From contig PTFA01000091.1 of NCBI GenBank assembly GCA_003342895.1, positions 2,045,837-2,109,836 on the forward strand: DNA of 64,000 bases. Reading direction: 5' to 3'. The position numbers and the translations under genes were made by a program. This DNA comes from Casuarius casuarius. Its lineage: Eukaryota; Chordata; Aves; Casuariiformes; Casuariidae. How positions within the stretch are numbered: position 1 is the first letter of the stretch; each line of letters starts with the position of its first letter. The notes under the pieces are model-generated. The model did not search any database and was not told the DNA's origin. It was given only the letters and a program-made list of their open reading frames with translations. This document shows positions 58,901-64,000 of this stretch, piece by piece.

Positions 58901-61900
58901 CGGACCATGCCTGCGGCTGAACACGCTGGCGAATCCCTCTGCCCCTCGCCTGCACCGCCGAGCGCACGTCGGAGCCACCCCAGGCTGCCCCGGCGGCCGA
59001 GAGCCTCCTCCCACCGCTCCCGGGGGCAGCGGCTCTTAACGGGGGCGGAAAGATGGCTAAATTCAGCTGGTGGCAAGAAAAAGCGAGCGATGCCGCAGGG
59101 CATCCCAGCTCCTCCGTCACCCGCGGGACGCCCGCCCGGGAGGACGCCTCGTGCCACCGCCGCCACCGCCGCCGCGATCCCCCACGGGGCAGAGGACGGT
59201 GCAGGGTTAACCGAGCGGCCCCGGCTCCCGGGGTCACGTGCTGACACGGGACTCTCCGCTTCTTATTAAAACCAAACGCGCAAATAAACAAGCCCAGCAT
59301 GTTTCCAGCGCTGGTGCTTGGGGAGAAGAGCCTCCACACGTGACCTCTCACGACTCAAGGAAAAGAGGCGGCCAGCCCAAACTCCCCCTGCGCGCTGCTG
59401 CTTTGTTTTTATTTTGTATCTCCTCATTTTCAGGCCCACCACAGGATTTTTTAGGGCATCTGACTCACGCTTTTTCAGCCCTTGAGCTTGGCCAGGCTGC
59501 AGATTGGATGCAGCTCGGTACACACTCTTCCCCCAGGGTCTCTTCTTGCATGCCTCCAGGCCAGCCCCCCCTCGAGCTCGCCCCGCGCCCGCCCTGCACG
59601 GCCACCGCCTTCCCGCACCCTCTCCTCGCACCCCGCCCTGGCAGCCGCTCCATCCCTCCACTTCCCAGCAGGCACTCCCCGCACTCCCACTTTATCCTTT
59701 CAGCATTTTCCTTTGCTTTCCAAAACAGCTTCTCGCCAAGTCGGACTGCAGGCAGGGCCACTGCCCCGTCCCGTTCCCGGCGCAGGGGCAGGGATGGGCT
59801 GCGCGTGCCCCGCCGAGCCCCCCCATCCCTGGGAAGCCCCCAGAAGAGGGGTGCAGAGCAGGGGATCCCCGATGCTCTGCTCCCGCCGCCCCGGAGGGCG
59901 AGGGACGGGGATGGCGGCTCCCGCTTCTGCGCGCATCCCCGCGCCCTCCCGCCTGTGCAGGGGGCCAGGGCGAGCGGCTGCCCCCCGCCGCGCTGCCACC
60001 CGTGCTGCAAGAAGCGCTTCCCACGTCCATCCCCGTCCCCGTCCCCTCCGCCGCGCCATGCAAAGCGCCAGACCGGCAATGCCAGCCTGGCTGAGGCCTC
60101 CGGCACCGTCCCGCTTCCCCGCTGCGGCCACTCGGCTGGGTACGGCAGGGCGACAGTGACACCTAGAGGCATGTGACACCGGCCACCCCTGTCCCCTCCA
60201 CCACGCCGGTGCCACCGGGGGCCGCTTCGCCCTGGCTACCTGCCTCCGTCCAGCACGGCCCGGCCCGGGGCTGGCACCGCCCGGCCGCCCCGGGGCCCCC
60301 GGAGACAGGCGGGAGCAGGCGAGCCCCGGGCCAGCCGCCCACCTGGCCGGGTGGGACACGCTGGGTGCGTGGGGGAGGCGAGGGGACGCTCTGCGGGCAC
60401 CCGGCGTCAGCGACCTGGGTGCAGACACATCCACCGCTTGCGTCCAGGCCAGGGAGTAGATCCTGTCCCCCTGGTTTTCGGCCGATGCCCCCAAACAAAC
60501 GTTGCATTCAGAGAGGTCTGAGGGTGTCCAGATAACCGGGACCAGGCGCAGAGCCCCTCCGCCCACGTTACATCCACTTTTGGCTCGCGAGCTCCCTGGC
60601 GAAGGCCCTTTCAGGATTATATTCCACACGGGAGGCAGCAGGATCCACGAAGGGTGCAGGCACGCTCCTCACAGCCTGGACGCCCAGGAGACACCGGTGC
60701 CCCAGGCTGGAAACGAAGCTCTTCACCAGGAGGTGGATTAAGTTTTGGGGTGGAAAGGAAGAGCGTCTCCATAGCTCCCCAGCATCCCACGTCTCCTCCA
60801 TCCTCGTTGAGCCTGGCCACAGATCCCTTTGCGTGATAGTCCCAAGCTGGGCAGACCCAGATCTCAGCTCCAGTTTTGCCCTCTCCAGGTGATGCCGGGA
60901 AGCCTCTTTGCACACCCTTCCCAAACGGCACAAGGTGGCTGGAGCCTGCGGAGCAGCATCCTCGCGCAGGGCGCCGGCGTCCCCGCAGCACGGCAGGCGC
61001 TCGGGCCACGGCGGGACGCGCAACGGTAAATCCAGCCACCGGAGCCCAGCCGCAGCCCCGGCCTCCAGCGCCGGGCTTGGGCACGGCCGCCTCCGCCTTG
61101 CTTCCCGGGCTCGGTGTGGCGCAGGGCGGATCCTGCCCCTTCCCGCGGGTCGCAGCCCGCCCGGTCCCCCGAACGCAGGAGGGCACCCAGCCCCACGCAG
61201 GGGTCTTGCCGGGACCCTCCTCTTCTCTGGGCCACGGAGCCGGGCAACGCGCCCCAGGGCCCCTGCAGAGGTGCAGGGCGGGGAGTTTGGACGGGGGGGG
61301 CAAGCTGAGATGTTTTTCCTCTACCCGAAGAAATTGCCTCGCAGACGCACACTCCCTGAACTCCTATCAATAAAACATCTGCAGAGAATTTAAACCTAAT
61401 CCCCAGCAGTCTCCGGGGTGTCAAGCACAGCCAGGATTTGCAGACAGATGCACAAGCCGCCGAGAATCCGCCAGCGAACAACGCGACGGCCTGCTTTCCT
61501 CTCGCTCCCGCGGCTCCCCGCAGCAGCGCCAGGCTCTGTCGCCTCTTCTCTTTGCTAGCGCTAATATACGTTTCCTTCTGCTGGTCATGCCAGAGACCTC
61601 TGGACACTGGCAGCTTTAGCGGTAAATATTTATCCTCACAACTCGCCTCAAAAGCATTGCTCAGGCACATGCAGCCTCCCAGCCTTGCCTCTGCGGTAGC
61701 GGTTGCTTTATCCCAACCAAAAGGGCTTTTCTGGCTCCTCGGGAAGAAGAGCCCGGGTTGGGAGAGCTGGGCTTCCTCAGCGGCCGCGCAAGGGGGGCCT
61801 GGCTCAGGAGGCCCCGGGACGACGTCCTCGGGGACCCCATCCCCCAAGCCCAGGCGAGGGGTGAGCGTTCCCGGCAGCGACGGCTCAGCGCTTAGCAGCT

Positions 61901-63752
61901 GCTCTCGCTGTGCTCGGACGCCGCACACCCATCCGGGCAGCCCCGGAGGCACAGAGCAAAGCAGCGCCGGAGGCTCTTGCTTTAATGCGCCCTCCTCCAC
62001 CAGGGCGAACGGGCCGCGGTTCGGCTTCCCGGGGTGGAGCATCCTGCCGGTCCCTGTCCTCGCAGCCTAGCTCAGAAGTCCAGCAGCGAGGCAGACACGT
62101 CAGCGAGGCAGGGCTGGCGGTTCCCCGGCACGCTCGGCTGCTGCGGGTCGGGCACAAGGACGATGGCCCGAGGAGGGGCTCAGCGCCCGGGGGCAGGCCC
62201 GCGCCCCACGGAGCTGCTGGCGAGGGAGCCTTGCCTGCGCCGGAGGCTGCTCGTCCCTTGGAGACTGCCGTGCTGCCCAGCGGGATGCCGAAACCCACCC
62301 CGTGCACCAGCCCGCCCGGGAACAGCCGCCCCGCTGCCTGCCTCCCCCGTGACAGTCCCTCCCCTTGCAAGCGAGCTTAAAGCGCAGGCAGGATTGTGCT
62401 CGGGAGCACTGGAGAGGAAGAGCATTTCATCACCCCCCTCACCCAGGGACCGGCTGAGCATGCTGTGCACGGCGGGGTCCCTTGCCGGCCCCCACCCCGG
62501 CCCTGCCAACGCAGACCCCGCACCGCTCGACGCCCCCGGGGAGGTTTGCTCTCCCAACCTCCGGGTCTCCCCAGCCGAGCCTGTCCCTTCCCTCCCGTCC
62601 TCGCAGCCCGGGCTGCGCGCCGAGGCGAGCTCGGCGGAGTTTCTCCCGGGCACTCGCTGCTGCAGTGTGCACCGGCTCGCACGCTCGCACACATGCACAC
62701 ACACACACACGCACACGAGAGCTGGCGAGACGCGGGCGCTGCTGTAACCGCGCCTGGAACATGCCATGGCACATGACCGAGGCAGAGTCATACGTGTCCC
62801 GAGGAGCGCTGCCTGCCTTGCAGGAGGAAAACAGGGACCTTCCTCCTTCGCTTGCTCTTCACCCCAGATCCACCACAGTCTCTGACTTCTCCCCTTCCCC
62901 CCGTTTCTGCCGCACCTTCCCCGTCTCTGTAGGAGGCTGCCCTAGAAATGCTCAGCTTTCTTCCCGGCAGAGACATGCTCCTAAATAACTCACACATGAT
63001 CTCGAGCAACATGCACTGGAATTGCAACAGAGGGGACAGCAATTCCCTGCACACACACACGCAATTAGCTCAACTTTCTGAACCGATTCTCCACGCCGAG
63101 CTCAAAGCCGCGAGCAGGAGCGGGGGAGCCGGGAGCCACAGCAGCCGCGGACGGAGGGCGCTGGGAGTCGGGGGGAGCGAACCAGGGGTGACGGCCTCCG
63201 AAACGCACACCCACGCAGGCGGACACGGAGAGGGGGATCAAAGACACGCAGGGCTTTCCTGCCACAGGATGGAGGCTGATCCTCGCGTGCACCCTTGGAC
63301 AGCAGTCTGGCCCGGCAGAGCAGTCGCCCCGGCACGCCGCCGTCCCCGCCACCGGCCTGCCCGTGCGGTGCCATGGGGGGGCTTCCCGGGGGGGCGGCTG
63401 GGGTTTTTCCCCTCGTCTTAAGTTTGATAAAGGAAAGGTAAATAAAGTTGCCCCTAGTTAAAATCCTGATTGACGTTCTCTCGCCTTATCCCTCTCCCGA
63501 TCCAGAAGGAGAGCCCGGCTGCCCGGAGCACAACAGCCGCCTCGGAGGAGCGCGGCTCGCTCTCTCCAGCCCGCACAGCCCCGTCGCCGCACGGGCACGG
63601 GGAAGGACGTGTCCCCTCTCCTCCGTCCCCGTCCTCTGCCGCGGGGCGACCACCGCCGCCTGCCCCCGCCAGCCCGGCCGGGACCGCGGGCACCCCCGCC
63701 CGGGCCACTCACCTACAAAGAGGACGATGCAGAAGGCGTTTGCCAAGATCAT
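40869..63752 (-). CDS. GFRA2: GDNF family receptor alpha-2 (neurturin co-receptor), whole coding span, 9 exons
   Basis: GFRA2 binds neurturin at the cell surface and presents it to the RET tyrosine kinase; it is GPI-anchored in lipid rafts and serves parasympathetic, enteric and sensory neurons (family knowledge). Joining 63752-63713, 58774-58460, 54936-54853, 51460-51112, 42909-42800, 42726-42586, 42295-42120, 41145-41092 and 40997-40869 gives 1398 nt, 465 codons plus stop, with every intron GT..AG and every phase compatible. Order: signal peptide (about 1-21), first cysteine-rich domain (about C40-C105), second (C159-C239, with the CAERRRQT segment), third (about C249-C345), linker, GPI signal (about 440-465). 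Spacing of the first-domain cysteines (40, 47, 53, 63, 78, 93, 95, 105) matches human GFRA2 as I remember it. GFRA1 or GFRA4 is less likely because the MILAN start, the exon 3 segment [11 protein letters not shown] and the [11 protein letters not shown] end are GFRA2-like. Introns are, in order, 4938, 3523, 3392, 8202, 73, 290, 974 and 94 bp. Confidence 0.97.
40998..41091 (-). other. GFRA2: GFRA2 intron 8, 94 bp
   Basis: GTGAGT..CCGCAG, GC-rich. Confidence 0.88.
41092..41145 (-). CDS. GFRA2: GFRA2 exon 8: 18-residue linker with cysteine and sequon
   Basis: 54 nt, phase 0-0; residues 406-423, [18 protein letters not shown]. The acceptor is CCCTAG|GAGCAC and the donor CCGAG|GTGAGT. It aligns with human EQGLKANNSKELSMCFTE, keeping the N-X-S sequon (N412) and the cysteine that follows. 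It is too short and too isolated to be called from an open frame alone. The match, both splice sites and frame continuity make it solid. Confidence 0.93.
41146..42119 (-). other. GFRA2: GFRA2 intron 7
   Basis: 974 bp, GTAGGG..CTAG. It is GC-rich; open frames on either strand are chance frames. Confidence 0.88.
42120..42295 (-). CDS. GFRA2: GFRA2 exon 7: post-domain linker with N-glycosylation sequons
   Basis: 176 nt, phase 1 in and phase 0 out; residues 347-405. The acceptor is GGCCAG|GAAACG and the donor GTCCAG|GTAGGG. It encodes [12 protein letters not shown], a proline-rich linker, SLPDD-like [10 protein letters not shown], and [11 protein letters not shown]. The N-G-S sequon at N355 corresponds to human N-G-T. 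N387-D-S is a sequon I do not recall in the human protein. Confidence 0.95.
42296..42585 (-). other. GFRA2: GFRA2 intron 6
   Basis: 290 bp, GTAAGG..CCAG, with nothing notable inside. Confidence 0.9.
42586..42726 (-). CDS. GFRA2: GFRA2 exon 6: third cysteine-rich domain, second part
   Basis: 141 nt, phase 1 in and out; residues 300-346 and the first base of R347. The acceptor is GCGCAG|GCTTCG and the donor CCTCC|GTAAGG. It encodes FDVTPNYVD, then [19 protein letters not shown] and [10 protein letters not shown], closing the third cysteine-rich domain. Reading through the donor gives a K-A-P-A-A tail not found in the family, which supports this splice site. Confidence 0.95.
42727..42799 (-). 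other. GFRA2: GFRA2 intron 5, minimal (73 bp)
   Basis: GTGAGT..GCGCAG, GC-rich, with a short pyrimidine tract before the acceptor. It is near the lower size limit for vertebrate introns. Confidence 0.9.
42800..42909 (-). CDS. GFRA2: GFRA2 exon 5: third cysteine-rich domain, first part
   Basis: 110 nt, phase 2 in and phase 1 out; completes R263 and encodes residues 264-299 plus the first base of codon 300. The acceptor is CCCCAG|GTCGCGG and the donor CATCG|GTGAGT. It encodes [10 protein letters not shown] and [13 protein letters not shown], both characteristic of GFR-alpha domain 3. It is followed by an intron of only 73 bp. Confidence 0.95.
43840..44050. promoter_or_regulatory. AT-rich island in intron 4, about 1 kb from exon 5
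   Basis: Contains TTGTTAATTAAATGTC and further A/T runs in a GC-rich context. No frame and no splice-site pair points to an exon. Confidence 0.2.
45609..45620. promoter_or_regulatory. Perfect palindromic CRE (TGACGTCA) in intron 4
   Basis: GATGACGTCATC is a 12-bp perfect palindrome containing the full cAMP response element bound by CREB/ATF. It is the only full-length TGACGTCA I found in the window. Confidence 0.45.
46440..46810. promoter_or_regulatory. AT-rich island in intron 4 with FOX- and AP-1/MAF-type sites
   Basis: A 370-bp AT-rich block between GC-rich stretches. It contains TGTTTAC at 46681-46687 (forkhead type), CTGAGTCAG at 46699-46707 (AP-1/MAF type) and several TAAT/ATTA cores. 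It has no coding potential. It is the best intronic enhancer candidate by composition and motif density; function is inference. Confidence 0.35.
49123..49163 (+). repeat. 15-bp tandem repeat, nearly 3 copies
   Basis: The unit GCATCCCGCCGAGGG occurs twice in full and then in part, inside intron 4. Confidence 0.8.
50215..50340. promoter_or_regulatory. AT-rich island in intron 4, candidate enhancer
   Basis: Contains GCCATTAATTTGG, ATATCTTTTATTCATAG and TTGATAAAAAGC cores within GC-rich DNA, with no coding frame. Confidence 0.25.
51003..51026. repeat. (TA)n microsatellite just inside intron 4
   Basis: An alternating TA/TACA run about 85 nt downstream of the exon 4 donor in the sense of transcription. 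It is a probable length polymorphism. Confidence 0.75.
51112..51460 (-). CDS. GFRA2: GFRA2 exon 4: second cysteine-rich (ligand-binding) domain
   Basis: 349 nt, entering in phase 1 and leaving in phase 2; residues 147-262 and part of R263. The acceptor is CCGGCAG|GAATGG and the donor CTGCCG|GTAAGG. It holds domain 2, starting [17 protein letters not shown], and includes [18 protein letters not shown] and CAERRRQT (residues 227-234), the arginine-rich stretch whose GFRA1 equivalent contacts ligand. It also carries the start of domain 3 ([15 protein letters not shown]). The first seven residues after the junction, GMDPTAN, differ from the human GTGADPVVSA stretch, as is usual for this linker. 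Confidence 0.97.
51461..54852 (-). other. GFRA2: GFRA2 intron 3
   Basis: 3392 bp, GTAATA..GCAG. It is GC-rich throughout, with short imperfect duplications such as TGCCGGGATCGGCACC repeated near 52.56-52.59 kb. A small AT-rich patch lies at 52.31-52.48 kb. I see no exon. Confidence 0.85.
54853..54936 (-). CDS. GFRA2: GFRA2 exon 3: linker between first and second domains
   Basis: 84 nt, phase 1-1; residues 119-146 and the first base of codon 147. The acceptor is CTCTAG|GAGAAG and the donor TTCTCAG|GTAATA. It encodes [18 protein letters not shown] followed by IFRLASIFS, which is nearly identical to human GFRA2. Human isoforms lacking residues 14-118 or 14-146 (recalled) map exactly onto skipping exon 2 or exons 2 and 3 here. 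Confidence 0.95.
54937..58459 (-). other. GFRA2: GFRA2 intron 2
   Basis: 3523 bp, GTACGG..CTAG. It is GC-rich apart from one AT-rich island at about 56.5-56.72 kb, a CTC-rich pyrimidine tract near 56.93 kb, A-rich sequence at 55.19-55.23 kb, and one ambiguous base (57830). Confidence 0.85.
56500..56720. promoter_or_regulatory. AT-rich island in intron 2, candidate conserved non-coding element
   Basis: This stretch stands out from its GC-rich surroundings and contains several homeodomain-type cores (AATTAAAT, GCATTAAAA, GCAATTAA). It has no coding frame. The composition is typical of intronic developmental enhancers, but conservation cannot be tested here. Confidence 0.3.
58460..58774 (-). 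CDS. GFRA2: GFRA2 exon 2: rest of signal region and first cysteine-rich domain
   Basis: 315 nt, entering and leaving in phase 1; residues 14-118 and the first base of codon 119. The acceptor is GGTGCAG|ATGAGC and the donor ACCGAAG|GTACGG. It covers the whole N-terminal domain, with cysteines 40, 47, 53, 63, 78, 93, 95 and 105 and the conserved segments [16 protein letters not shown] and [11 protein letters not shown]. Residues 51-53 are P-S-C where human has S-N-C, so the N52 glycosylation sequon is absent. An extra cysteine (C19) lies near the expected signal cleavage site. Skipping this exon keeps the frame. Confidence 0.96.
58775..63712 (-). other. GFRA2: GFRA2 intron 1
   Basis: 4938 bp, GTGAGT..GCAG. 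It is GC-rich with a CpG-dense first part next to exon 1 and a short CA repeat near 62.7 kb. Open frames on both strands are chance frames without recognisable domains. I see no second promoter or exon with confidence. Confidence 0.85.
62689..62717 (+). repeat. Short (CA)n microsatellite in intron 1
   Basis: An interrupted CA run on the plus strand, TG on the transcribed sense strand. It is a likely length-variable site. Confidence 0.7.
63713..63752 (-). CDS. GFRA2: GFRA2 exon 1 (coding part): start codon and first part of signal peptide
   Basis: Encodes 13 residues, [13 protein letters not shown], plus the first base of codon 14, and ends at a consensus donor (TTTGTAG|GTGAGT). The start matches human GFRA2, which begins MILAN. 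The context is favourable, with A at -3 (CTAACATGA), and I see no other ATG on the minus strand between here and position 64000, so this is the first start codon available in the window. The hydrophobic run A-F-C-I-V-L-F-V is the core of the secretion signal, which continues into exon 2. Confidence 0.95.
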
Positions 63753-64000
63753 GTTAGTAAATCCAAGAGTTCCTCCACGTGCGTAAAAACCAAAAAGATA
63801 AAAGGCGTGGCGGGGGGGTGGGGGGAGGGGGTGGAAAAAAGCCCCCCCCAAAAACCCAGGGCCGCCAGGTAGATCCCAAATCCGGGCGAGGACGCCGGCG
63901 GTCGGCGGCGCGCTGCGGAAGAGAGAGGTGTGTGCGCTCCGCCCGGCGCGGAGCCGCGGCCGTCAGCCGCTGCGCCGGGCACCGCGCCCCGCCGCCTGCC
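63753..64000 (-). promoter_or_regulatory. GFRA2: GFRA2 5' UTR and start of CpG-island promoter (cut by window end)
   Basis: This is very CpG-dense sequence immediately upstream of the first codon, consistent with the CpG-island promoters of GFRA genes. I see no TATA box and no upstream ATG on the minus strand. A run of eight C (42-49 of the 63800 block, 63842-63849) and a G-rich stretch at 63809-63834 lie here. The transcription start cannot be placed and may lie outside the window. Confidence 0.5.
63809..63834 (+). other. G-rich tract with G-quadruplex potential in the 5' UTR/promoter
   Basis: On the plus strand (non-coding strand of GFRA2) there are consecutive G runs of seven, six and five, each separated by one base, with GG at both ends. 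This satisfies the usual pattern for an intramolecular G-quadruplex in DNA, about 60 bp upstream of the start codon. The transcript itself would be C-rich here. Confidence 0.5.

Noticed and set aside
57980..59269. 429-codon open frame on the plus strand across GFRA2 exon 2
   Set aside because: It is antisense to a confirmed exon in GC-rich DNA; arginine/proline/alanine-rich with no domain. Shadow frame.
63753..63851. Upstream in-frame extension of GFRA2 exon 1 (to a TTG near 63851)
   Set aside because: No ATG lies upstream in the window and the family starts at MILAN.
1..64000. CR1 LINEs, LTR elements or other interspersed repeats, and CRISPR or bacterial operon features
   Set aside because: I recognised no CR1 3' end, LTR or transposase sequence by eye, and the gene structure is eukaryotic. 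A RepeatMasker run could still reveal old fragments.

Overview
The window reads as vertebrate nuclear DNA, most likely from a bird. It is GC- and CpG-rich. I recognise no interspersed repeats, and in particular no CR1 LINE. It carries one intron-containing gene on the minus strand, GFRA2, the GPI-anchored co-receptor for neurturin. Nine exons can be joined through GT..AG junctions into an uninterrupted 465-codon reading frame (human GFRA2 has 464 residues, from memory). The coding span is under 23 kb and the smallest introns are 73 and 94 bp. Such compactness in a GC-rich setting fits an avian microchromosome; chicken GFRA2 is, as I recall, on one. I cannot name the species.

Layout: positions 1 to about 40.0 kb lie downstream (3') of GFRA2 and hold no gene I can support. 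They alternate between CpG-rich sequence without coding signature and AT-rich islands of 200 to 500 bp with many homeodomain-like TAAT cores. In mammals the flank between GFRA2 and LZTS1 is a large gene desert, so these islands are plausible conserved non-coding enhancers; that is inference. The flank also has a 22-bp minisatellite, a G-rich minisatellite, two long TG-rich tracts and an assembly gap (15327-15461). About 40.04-40.87 kb is a provisional 3' UTR. Exons 9 to 5 are packed into 40.87-42.91 kb, exon 4 lies at 51.1-51.5 kb, exon 3 at 54.9 kb, exon 2 at 58.5-58.8 kb, and exon 1 at 63.7 kb. The CpG-dense 5' UTR and promoter-proximal sequence run off the end at 64000.

The predicted protein has a short signal peptide split between exons 1 and 2, three cysteine-rich GFR-alpha domains, a linker with N-glycosylation sequons and a C-terminal GPI signal. 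Exons 2 and 3 are both multiples of three in phase 1-1, so the exon-skipping isoforms known in mammals remain possible.

I found no undescribed system. The observations most worth checking are the isoform cassette, the divergent C-terminal tail and glycosylation sites, a 12-bp palindromic CRE in intron 4, a set of posterior-HOX/CDX-like sites near 9 kb, and the AT-rich islands as candidate enhancers. Most of the long open frames in this GC-rich DNA are chance or shadow frames.
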